The notes beneath the pieces were generated by a model. The model saw only the letters and a program-made list of their open reading frames with translations, had not been told where the DNA came from and searched no databases. Below are positions 25,321-32,558 of a stretch of 64,000 nt of DNA, one piece after another. Position 1 is the stretch's first letter, and each line of letters opens with the position of its first letter. Source of the DNA: Streptomyces griseiscabiei (GTDB lineage Bacteria; Actinomycetota; Actinomycetes; Streptomycetales; Streptomycetaceae); assembly GCF_020010925.1 (NCBI RefSeq), contig NZ_JAGJBZ010000002.1:3534001-3598000 (forward strand), written 5' to 3'. Both the position numbers and the translations under genes were made by a program.

Positions 25321-28281
25321 ATGACCCCCATATCCCGCAGGCGCCTGTGCGCGGACGTCGCAGCGCTGTCGGTCGGCACGCCCGCGCTCCTCTCCGTGGC
25401 CGGGGCCGCTGCCGCAGGCACGACCGGTTCGGCAGGTTCGGTAGGTTCGGCTGTGACCGCGGACCACCCCGCGTTCCCGGCGATCGCTCGCGGATTCGCC
25501 TCCATCGGCGAATCCGTCCGGCCCAAGATCCGGTACTGGTGGCCGTGCGGCGAGATCTCCGCGGAGGCGGTCGAGACGGAGATGCGTCAGATCGCCGGCC
25601 GGGGCTTCGCCGCCGCCGAGATCCAGTGCATCTTCACCGCCGATCCGGACCGGTTCGGGTGGGGCGGCGCGACATTGACCGAGCGGCTCGAACAGGCAGT
25701 CGCGGCGGGTCGGCGGCATGGGCTGCGCATCGATCTGACCGTCGGTCCGGCCTGGCCCCTGGTGGTGCCCGGACTGGGCCCGGACAGTCGGCAGGCCGCA
25801 CAGGAACTGACGTACGGCAGGTCGGTCGTCGCGGGCGGCAGTACGTACACCGGTCCGGTACCGGCGGCTCCCGAACCGCACACGGGGGTGACCGAGCAGA
25901 CGCTCGTGGCAGTACAGGCGTTCCGCCGTACGGGTTCCGGCGGGGCGAAGCCCGTTGTGCTGGAGCGGAGTTCGAGGGTGGACCTGACCGATGCCGTGCA
26001 CGACGGCGTCCTTTCCTGGACCGCTCCGGCCGGTGGGCAGTGGCTGGTCCTCGGCTTCTGGCAGCGCGGTACCGGACAGGCGGCCGTGGTCGGGCAGAGT
26101 GTCTCCGCTCAACCGGCCTATGTGCCGGACCACTTCGCCGCCGCGGGCGTCCGTGCCGCGACGGGCTACTGGGACGAGCATGTGCTCACTCCCCGGCTCC
26201 GCCGTCTGCTTCGGGACAACGGCGGTGACCTGTTCGAGGACTCTCTGGAGCTGGATTCCGCTCTGCACTGGACCTGGGACCTGCCGAAGCGATTCGAGAA
26301 GCTGCGCGGCTACGCGCTGCGCCCCAACCTGCCGGTGCTGTTCATCGACGGCATCCACCGGCAATACACGTCCGTGACCCTCGATGCCACACCGGACTTC
26401 GAGTTCACCGACGGGAGTGGCGCGCGCGTCCGCGAGGACTACTGCCAGACCCTGACGGACCTCTACATCAGCGACCACGTAGAGCCGCTGAAGAACTGGG
26501 CGCACGCCCTCGGCCTGCGATTTCGCGCTCAGCCCTACGGCACGACCATCGACACGCCCACCGTCGCCGCCGCGCTGGACGTGAACGAGACCGAGTCGCT
26601 CGGCGTCGGCACCGGCTACGAAGACGATCCCTCCCGGTGGATCTCCTCAGGCTCCGTCCATCTGTCGGGCCAGAAGATCTTCTCGCTGGAGGGTTGCGCG
26701 ACCTTCAACGAGGCGTACGCGCAGACCTGGCCCGACATGCTGAAGCACTTCAACACCGCCTTCGCGCACGGCGTGAACCAGATCGTCTACCACGGGTTCG
26801 CCACGGGAACGGGTATGGGGGTGACGGGCTGGCCCGGATTCTCGCCGTTCACCACGGAGGGCGGCAACGGCTTCTCCGAGGCGTGGGGGCCGCGCCAGCC
26901 CACCTGGGCCGACACCCACCTCGTCACGGACTGGACCGCACGCATGCAGTGGGTCCTGCGGCAGGGCCGCCCCTCGGTGGACCTCGCGGTCTACCGGCAC
27001 AGGTACGGCCCCGACGTCCGTGTGCCCGACGGTGCGGCCGGGTTCACGTACGACTTCACCGGCCCCGCGCAGTTGGAGGGCACCCGGGTCGGTGGTGGCC
27101 GCCTCGCTCCGGACGGGCCCGCCTACCGGGCGCTGATCCTGGACCGCCAGCCCACGCTTCCCGTGGCCACCGCCCGGCTCCTCCTTTCCCACGCCCGAGC
27201 CGGACTGCCGGTGGTGGTGGTCGGGAACCTGCCGACGCGCACCCCCGGCGCCCATGCGGCCGAGGAGCAGACCGCCCGGCTCACCCGCCTCCTGGGCCAG
27301 TTGCTCGATCAGCCCTCGGTGCGCCGGGTCGCCGACCAGCGTGACCTCGCCGGCGCGCTGAAGGCCCTCGGCGTCGCGCCCAGCGCCGACGTGCGCGCCG
27401 CTCCGGGCCTGCTGACCGTGCGCCGCACTCTCCCGACGGGAGAGCTGTACTACGTGCACAACCCCACGTCCTCCTCCGTCACCGCCGACATCCGGGTGGA
27501 GGGAACGGGCCGGCCGTACGAACTCGACGCGTGGTCCGGGAAGGTCACGCCACTCGGCCTCTACCGCACCGGTCGCGGCCACATCACCCTGCCCGTCGAC
27601 CTTGCTCCCGCAGGCTCCACGGTGATCGCTCTCGACGGCCGCCGTGTCCGTCATGCCACGGCCACCACGGGCGGGACGGTGACCGTGAGCGACAGCGGAC
27701 GTCTGCGGCTGCGGGCGACCGCCTCCGGCAGGTACACCGTCACCCTCGACGACGGCCGCAAGCGGCACGTGGTCATCCCGTCCCCGGGCGAGGAACAGCG
27801 CCTCGACTCCTGGCACCTCACCGTCGAGGACTGGCGCCGCGGCCCCGACGGCGAGCGCGCCACCACCGTGCACGAGCTCGACCTGGACCAGCTCTCGCCC
27901 TGGTCCGACATCCCCGGTCTGCGAGACGTCTCCGGCATCGGCACCTACACCACGACCGTGCGTCTGGGCCGGTCGGACGGGGCCTGGCTCGACCTCGGCC
28001 GGGTCACGGACACCTTCGAGGTCACGGTCAACGGCCGCCGCCTGCCCCCGCCGGACCAGATCAGCCACAGGCTCGACCTGGCAGGTCACCTCAGGGAGGG
28101 CGCCAACACGATCACCGTCCGCGTAGCGACCCCGCTCCGCAACCGGCTAAGGGTGACCGACGGCTTCCCCGGGCAGGCCGGGATGCCCCGTCAGGAGTAC
28201 GGCCTCATCGGCCCGGTCAGCCTCGTCCCGTATCGCGAGTCACCGATCCTGGACACCACTACGGGAGCGGTTGCGGGCTGA
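25321..28281 (+). CDS. GH106 alpha-L-rhamnosidase
   Basis: A 986-aa secreted enzyme. The N-terminus has a Tat-type signal (ISRRRLCADVAALSVGTPAL). The catalytic region starts VRPKIRYWWPCGEISAEAVE and AAEIQCIF, typical of GH106, with DGIHRQYTSVTLDATPDFEF-like and NEAYAQTWPDMLKHFNTAFA segments. The C-terminal half contains a beta-galactosidase-like jelly roll (GIGTYTTTVRLGRSDGAWLD, FEVTVNGRRLP). Length fits the family. AGGAG precedes the ATG. It releases terminal L-rhamnose from plant glycosides or pectic side chains outside the cell. It stands alone, followed by a long hairpin, and is probably controlled by the LacI-type operator immediately upstream. Confidence 0.9.
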   Translation: MTPISRRRLCADVAALSVGTPALLSVAGAAAAGTTGSAGSVGSAVTADHPAFPAIARGFASIGESVRPKIRYWWPCGEISAEAVETEMRQIAGRGFAAAEIQCIFTADPDRFGWGGATLTERLEQAVAAGRRHGLRIDLTVGPAWPLVVPGLGPDSRQAAQELTYGRSVVAGGSTYTGPVPAAPEPHTGVTEQTLVAVQAFRRTGSGGAKPVVLERSSRVDLTDAVHDGVLSWTAPAGGQWLVLGFWQRGTGQAAVVGQSVSAQPAYVPDHFAAAGVRAATGYWDEHVLTPRLRRLLRDNGGDLFEDSLELDSALHWTWDLPKRFEKLRGYALRPNLPVLFIDGIHRQYTSVTLDATPDFEFTDGSGARVREDYCQTLTDLYISDHVEPLKNWAHALGLRFRAQPYGTTIDTPTVAAALDVNETESLGVGTGYEDDPSRWISSGSVHLSGQKIFSLEGCATFNEAYAQTWPDMLKHFNTAFAHGVNQIVYHGFATGTGMGVTGWPGFSPFTTEGGNGFSEAWGPRQPTWADTHLVTDWTARMQWVLRQGRPSVDLAVYRHRYGPDVRVPDGAAGFTYDFTGPAQLEGTRVGGGRLAPDGPAYRALILDRQPTLPVATARLLLSHARAGLPVVVVGNLPTRTPGAHAAEEQTARLTRLLGQLLDQPSVRRVADQRDLAGALKALGVAPSADVRAAPGLLTVRRTLPTGELYYVHNPTSSSVTADIRVEGTGRPYELDAWSGKVTPLGLYRTGRGHITLPVDLAPAGSTVIALDGRRVRHATATTGGTVTVSDSGRLRLRATASGRYTVTLDDGRKRHVVIPSPGEEQRLDSWHLTVEDWRRGPDGERATTVHELDLDQLSPWSDIPGLRDVSGIGTYTTTVRLGRSDGAWLDLGRVTDTFEVTVNGRRLPPPDQISHRLDLAGHLREGANTITVRVATPLRNRLRVTDGFPGQAGMPRQEYGLIGPVSLVPYRESPILDTTTGAVAG

Positions 28282-28309
28282 GCACCGCAATCCGCCGGCG
28301 GCCACCTGC

Positions 28310-28370
28310 CCGAGCCTGACGTGGCCGGTCGCGGGGTGAACGTGCCCGCACCCCGGCAGGTCAGGCTCGG
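28310..28370. terminator. Inverted repeat after the GH106 gene
   Basis: CCGAGCCTGAC (28310-28320) pairs with GTCAGGCTCGG (28360-28370) across a 39-nt loop, 29 bp after the rhamnosidase stop. It is a plausible terminator, though the loop is long. Confidence 0.45.
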
Positions 28371-28453
28371 ACGCGTTCTGGTCTGGAGGGTGAGGCCGGT
28401 CCATGGCCAGACGCTGACGATCGCGCCAAGGCCGCCACACTCTTCGCGAGCTC
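28370..28453 (-). pseudogene. Fragment of a duplicated alpha/beta hydrolase gene
   Basis: About 80 bp repeats part of the neighbouring hydrolase (28838-28918) with substitutions and a small insertion: shared blocks GACGCGTTCTGG, GGAGGGTGAGG, CGGTCCATGGC, AGACGCTGACGATCGCGCC and CTTCGCGAGC. It is the only trace of a second tandem copy. Confidence 0.7.
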
Positions 28454-28484
28454 GGGAGGCCCTGTGGTCACATTCGGGTCCTGC

Positions 28485-29396
28485 TCAGGCACCCAGGTGC
28501 CGGCGCAGCCACTGGCCCATCTGTTGGACTGCCCGGTCCACTTCGGGCACGCGCCCTGCGCCCAGGACGAACGAGTGCTGTCCTTCGGGCAGCGGGTGGA
28601 CCTCGGAGGTGACCTTGAAGTCCTGGAGGCGGCGGGCGAGTTGGGCGCCGTCGTCGGCGAGGGTCTCGTGTTCGCCGTAGTGGACGGTGGTGGGCGGCAG
28701 GCCGGTCAGGTCGGCATGGACGAGGCTGATCTCGGGGGCGGCGAAGTCCACTTCGGGCTCCTGCAGCCAGGAGGCCCGGAAGAGTTCGAGGATGCTTCTG
28801 TTGAGCATCTTGTCGTTGCCCTCGTTCTCGTCCACCGACGCGTTCTGGAGGGTGAGGTCGGTCCATGGCGAGACGCTGACGATCGCGCCCGGGGTCGCCT
28901 CGCCCTTCGCGAGCAGCCGTAGCGGGAGCATCACGGCGAGGGTGCCGCCGATCGAGTGGCCCGTGCTGCCGATGTTCTGCGGCTCGTAGCCCTGGGAGAG
29001 CAGCCATCGGTAGGCGGTCTCGGCGTCGTCGAGCTGTGCCGGGTAGGGGTGTTCGGGTGCCAGGCGGAAGTCCACGACGAGGGAGCGGGCGCCGGCGGCC
29101 TTGGCTATGTGGCCGGCGGCCTTGCGGTCCGAGTGCATCGAGGCGGTGACCGACCCGCCGAAGTGGAAGTGGAGGAGCGCGCGGTCGGGGTGAGCGTCCT
29201 CGGGAACGCACCACAGGGAGGGGACGCCGCCGGCGTCGATTTCGGCGTAGGTGACGCCTTCCGGTTCGGCCGAAGCGCGGTGGTTCGTCTCGACGATGTC
29301 GCGGACGACGGCGAGGTCGAGCCCCGGTGTCGAGGCCTTCGCACTCACGCTGTCCAGGAACTGCGCGAACTTCTGTGCCTCTGGGCTTGCTCCCAT
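28485..29396 (-). CDS. HSL-type alpha/beta hydrolase
   Basis: A 303-aa cytoplasmic esterase. The oxyanion region is LLHFHFGGSVTASMHSD (HFGG rather than HGGG). The YRLAPEHPYP-type segment is FRLAPEHPYPAQLDDAETAY. The nucleophile is Ser148 in STGHSIGGTLAVML, Asp lies in YGEHETLADDG or nearby, and His in LPEGQHSFVLG. AAGGAG fixes the ATG at 29394-29396. A fragment of a second copy lies just downstream. Its natural ester is unknown; being between rhamnosidase and oxidoreductase genes, a role on acylated plant compounds is possible. Confidence 0.88.
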   Translation of the reverse strand: MGASPEAQKFAQFLDSVSAKASTPGLDLAVVRDIVETNHRASAEPEGVTYAEIDAGGVPSLWCVPEDAHPDRALLHFHFGGSVTASMHSDRKAAGHIAKAAGARSLVVDFRLAPEHPYPAQLDDAETAYRWLLSQGYEPQNIGSTGHSIGGTLAVMLPLRLLAKGEATPGAIVSVSPWTDLTLQNASVDENEGNDKMLNRSILELFRASWLQEPEVDFAAPEISLVHADLTGLPPTTVHYGEHETLADDGAQLARRLQDFKVTSEVHPLPEGQHSFVLGAGRVPEVDRAVQQMGQWLRRHLGA

Positions 29397-29570
29397 GGCG
29401 GTGCTCCTTCGCGGTTCGGTGCCATGCCCACTGCTCGTGGGGGGACCGGTTGATGTGCGGTAGTGGTCATTCGGTAGATTTCCGCCCCTTGCTCGGCGCC
29501 GCTCGCACACTCGATGCGTGACGCCGAGCGCATGATGCAACGCCTGGTGGGCGGAGGTCTGCGGGCGCGG

Positions 29571-30584
29571 TCAGGCGTTGTCGGGAGCCATGGAGACCAC
29601 GACCTTGCCGGCCCTGGTCCGGCCCTGCTCGACGTATGCCAGCGCCTCGAGTGTCTGGTCGAACGGGAAGACCGTGTCGATGACCGGGCGGAGCTTCCCG
29701 CTGTCGTACAGGGCGCTGAGCTTGCGCAGCTGGGAGCCGTTGGCCTCCATGAAGAAGAACTCGTAGCGCACTCCAAGTGCCTTGGCCTGCTTGCGGACCT
29801 TGCGGCTGAGGGTGTTCATGAGGGCGCCCAGGGGAAAAGGGGCTCCCAGCTGCTTGGCGAACGGGGCGTCCGGCGGGCCGACGACACCGATGGCCAGGCC
29901 GCCGGGCTTCAGCACGGTCAGTGATTTCTGCAGGTTCGCCCCGCCCAGGGAGTCAAGTACCAGGTCGTAGCCGGACAGTGCCTTCGAGAAGTCTTCTTTG
30001 GTGTAGTCGACGACGACGTCGGCGCCGAGACTCCTGACCAGCTGTTCGGAGTCGGTGCTCGCCGTCGTCGCCACCGTGGCGCCGAGGTGCTTGGCGAGCT
30101 GGACGACCGTCGATCCGAGGCCCCCGGCGCCGGCGTGGACGAGCACCTTCTGTCCCGGCGCGAGGCGGGCGCGGTCGACGAGGATCTGCCAGGCGGCCAG
30201 GCCGACCAGAGGCACCGCGGCTGCCTCCTCGGCGGTGAGGGAGGCAGGCTTGGGAGCGACGTCGTCCTCGTCGATGGCGATGAACTCCGCGAAGCCCCCG
30301 ATCCGAAGATCGCGCGGACGGGCGTAGACCTCGTCGCCGACCTTGAAGCCGCGTACGCCGGAGCCGACCCGCACCACCACGCCGGCCACGTCGTGGCCCA
30401 GCACGAACGGGCGCCTGTACTTCAGGAGGAGCTTGAACTCCCCGTCGCGGACCATCTTGTCCAGCGGGTTGATGCCGGCGGCGCTCACCCGCACCAGGAC
30501 GTCGCGGTCCCGGACGGTGGGGTCGGGCACCTGTGCGGCACGTGCGCCGTCCTTGCCGTACTTCTCGACGACGAATGCCTTCAT
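29571..30584 (-). CDS. Zinc-less NADP(H) quinone-oxidoreductase-like protein (MDR family)
   Basis: A 337-aa medium-chain dehydrogenase/reductase. GHDVAGVVVRVGSGVRGFKV and the Rossmann motif VLVHAGAGGLGSTVVQLAKH are clear. The Cys/His zinc ligands of classic alcohol dehydrogenases are missing, matching the quinone oxidoreductase/enoyl reductase type. EVYARPRDLRIGGFAEFIAI and VLDSLGGANLQKSL support this. It is divergent from the HxlR regulator, 112 bp apart with a palindrome in between, so it is probably the regulator's target, induced by electrophiles or quinones (inferred from the family). Confidence 0.92.
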   Translation of the reverse strand: MKAFVVEKYGKDGARAAQVPDPTVRDRDVLVRVSAAGINPLDKMVRDGEFKLLLKYRRPFVLGHDVAGVVVRVGSGVRGFKVGDEVYARPRDLRIGGFAEFIAIDEDDVAPKPASLTAEEAAAVPLVGLAAWQILVDRARLAPGQKVLVHAGAGGLGSTVVQLAKHLGATVATTASTDSEQLVRSLGADVVVDYTKEDFSKALSGYDLVLDSLGGANLQKSLTVLKPGGLAIGVVGPPDAPFAKQLGAPFPLGALMNTLSRKVRKQAKALGVRYEFFFMEANGSQLRKLSALYDSGKLRPVIDTVFPFDQTLEALAYVEQGRTRAGKVVVSMAPDNA

Positions 30585-30652
30585 GCCGGCCGCCTTACTG
30601 CGTGGTCTTGTCGGTGGTCGACGCGCGTCCCGCGCCTGCCGTGACGCTACCT

Positions 30653-30678
30653 GCTGAGTATATGAAAGTAAACTCAGC
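30653..30678. promoter_or_regulatory. HxlR-type operator between divergent genes
   Basis: GCTGAGT (30653-30659) and ACTCAGC (30672-30678) form a perfect inverted repeat around a 12-nt AT-rich centre (ATATGAAAGTAA). It lies 18 bp upstream of the HxlR start and 68 bp upstream of the oxidoreductase start. Likely bound by the HxlR dimer to control both. Confidence 0.7.
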
Positions 30679-30696
30679 TGGCGATAGAATCACCCC

Positions 30697-31206
30697 ATGA
30701 ATGCGTGGACCGAAGCTGTTCAGGACGCCGGCATGGACCCTCGTCTCGACCGGGACGTGTCGAACTGTTCCATCGCGCGGACCCTTGAGATCGTGGGGGA
30801 GAAGTGGACGATCCTGATCCTGCGCGAGGTCTGGTACGGCTCGTCCCGCTTCAGCGACTTCGAACGTGTCCTCGGCTGTCCTCGCAACCTCCTCGCGGCG
30901 CGGCTTCGCATGCTCGTGGACGAAGGGATCCTGGCCACCGGGACCTACAAGGAGCCCGGCTCGCGGAGCCGGCCCAAGTACGTGATCACTCCCAAGGGCA
31001 TGGATCTGGTCCCGGCCGTGCTGGGACTCCTGCAGTGGGGTGACCGATACCGTGCCGACCCCGAGGGGCCCGCGGTGCTGGCGAGGCACCGCGCATGTGG
31101 CGCGGACGTCGATGTCCAGATCCGCTGCGAACAAGGTCATGCCGTGCAGGCGGAAGACATCGAGAGCGTTCCCGGCCCTTCCTTTCGCATGAAGCCCGCC
31201 GAATGA
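30697..31206 (+). CDS. HxlR-family regulator
   Basis: A 169-aa winged-helix regulator. Cys24 sits in the SNCSIARTLEIVGEKWTILI signature, followed by LREVWYGSSRFSDFERVLGC and RNLLAARLRMLVDEGIL, the DNA-binding helices. The C-terminal tail (HRACGADVDVQIRCEQGHAV) has Cys/His pairs that could bind a metal. Some HxlR proteins use the N-terminal Cys to sense electrophiles or oxidants. It probably controls the divergent quinone-oxidoreductase-like gene through the palindrome in the 112-bp gap. Confidence 0.93.
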   Translation: MNAWTEAVQDAGMDPRLDRDVSNCSIARTLEIVGEKWTILILREVWYGSSRFSDFERVLGCPRNLLAARLRMLVDEGILATGTYKEPGSRSRPKYVITPKGMDLVPAVLGLLQWGDRYRADPEGPAVLARHRACGADVDVQIRCEQGHAVQAEDIESVPGPSFRMKPAE

Positions 31207-31452
31207 GGAAGCGCAGTTCCACCGCACCCGCAGGCTGCGCAGGTCCGCTCCTCCCCGCACACGGTCGCCCAGCCGGATCCGCTCGATCCGCAGGAAGCGG
31301 TGGCGGGCGCGGTCGGCGAGACGGGCGGGCCGGTGGAGGGGCTCAGGGCCGCGGGCCGCAGCCCGTGAGCCGCCGGCCCGCATCAGTGCCTCCGTTGTGA
31401 CGGCCGCAGAGCCCCATTGCTTCGGACCTGGCCCCGTTGCCTTGTCTGCGCA

Positions 31453-31468
31453 TCGGCCGAATGGCTGA
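31453..31468. promoter_or_regulatory. TCGGCCGAATGGCTGA motif upstream of the intact ABC exporter
   Basis: A copy of the recurring motif lies about 275 bp before the ATPase start, at the same relative position as the motif of the ghost operon (22157). The remaining DNA of 31207-31742 is the conserved leader; no gene was found in it. Confidence 0.5.
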
Positions 31469-31556
31469 GGCGGGACGGGGCGGTTTGTCGGTCGACGCGC
31501 GTGGCGTCACGAGCGGATCGCCGACTCGTGCCCCTTTCCCGAGGCGCTTCTCCTGG

Positions 31557-31742
31557 GCGTCATCTTCGTGGATGACGCAACGCCCTACCTGAGGATGAGC
31601 AGGCCCGTTCAGCCATCGGCTTCAGGTGGTCAGTACTTCGGCTGATCCGGAGAGAGCGGTGTGGACCGGACGATGAAGGAGTCCCCAGCCATGCCGCACG
31701 CGCGCACTGTGCTGTCCGCGCCCTCGATCGGAGCAAGACCTC
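31557..31742 (+). repeat. Leader sequence, copy 2, with conserved short reading frame
   Basis: Aligned by eye with 22264-22462. It contains a short frame at 31595-31645 ending QPSASGGQYFG-stop, which continues openly upstream to a GTG at 31568. The hairpin GGTCAG-TAC-TTCG-GCTGATCC (31627-31648) has a UUCG tetraloop; the paralogue keeps it with an A-U to G-U change. It may be a regulatory leader, for example an attenuator for the exporter genes. Confidence 0.65.
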
Positions 31743-32516
31743 GTGACCACCTCGCCGTCCGTTCCGCGTACTCCCACCCTCGCCGCCCGTGCCACCGAGC
31801 TGTCCAAGGTCTACGGGCAGGGTGACACCCGGGTGGTCGCCCTCGACCGGGTCAGTGTCGGTTTCGGGCAGTCCCAGTTCACCGCCATCATGGGGCCCTC
31901 CGGGTCCGGCAAATCCACGTTGATGCACTGCGTGGCCGGACTGGACAGCTTCTCCTCCGGATCGGTCCGGGTCGGTGACATCGAGCTCGGGTCCCTGACG
32001 GACCGGCAGCTCACCGAACTCCGCCGGGACAAGGTCGGCTTCATCTTCCAGGCGTTCAACCTGCTGCCGACCCTCACCGCGCTGGAGAACATCACGCTCC
32101 CGATGGACATCGCCGGCCGGACCCCGGACAAGCAGTGGCTGGACTCGGTCATCCGGATGGTCGGCCTGTCCGGCCGGCTCACCCACCGCCCCGCCCAGCT
32201 CTCGGGCGGCCAGCAGCAGCGTGTGGCCGTCGCCCGGGCACTCGCGTCCAAGCCGGACATCGTCTTCGGGGACGAGCCGACCGGGAACCTGGACTCGCGT
32301 GCCGGTGCCGAGGTCCTGGGATTCCTGCGTGACTCCGTACGGGAGTTGGGCCAGACCGTCGTCATGGTCACCCACGACCCGGTGGCCGCCTCCTACGCGG
32401 ACCGGGTCGTCTTCCTCGCCGACGGACGGATCGTCGACGAGATGTACGAGCCCACCGCGGACGGGGTCCTCGACCTCATGAAGTCCTTCGACACTCCCGG
32501 CTTCCGTACCACCTGA
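31743..32516 (+). CDS. MacB/LolD-type ABC exporter ATPase
   Basis: A 257-aa ATPase. Walker A is AIMGPSGSGKSTLMHCVAGL, the Q-loop is FIFQAFNLLPTLTALENITL, the signature is LSGGQQQRVAVARAL, Walker B is DIVFGDEPTGNLDSR and the switch His is VMVTHDPVAA. GGAG lies about 9 bp before the GTG. It is preceded by a long conserved leader and followed after 42 bp by its permease. A nearly complete second copy of this operon once existed at 22.4 kb. Confidence 0.95.
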   Translation: MTTSPSVPRTPTLAARATELSKVYGQGDTRVVALDRVSVGFGQSQFTAIMGPSGSGKSTLMHCVAGLDSFSSGSVRVGDIELGSLTDRQLTELRRDKVGFIFQAFNLLPTLTALENITLPMDIAGRTPDKQWLDSVIRMVGLSGRLTHRPAQLSGGQQQRVAVARALASKPDIVFGDEPTGNLDSRAGAEVLGFLRDSVRELGQTVVMVTHDPVAASYADRVVFLADGRIVDEMYEPTADGVLDLMKSFDTPGFRTT

Positions 32517-32558
32517 CCGACCCCCTTCCTCCCCTCACCTCATCGGGACCACATCACC

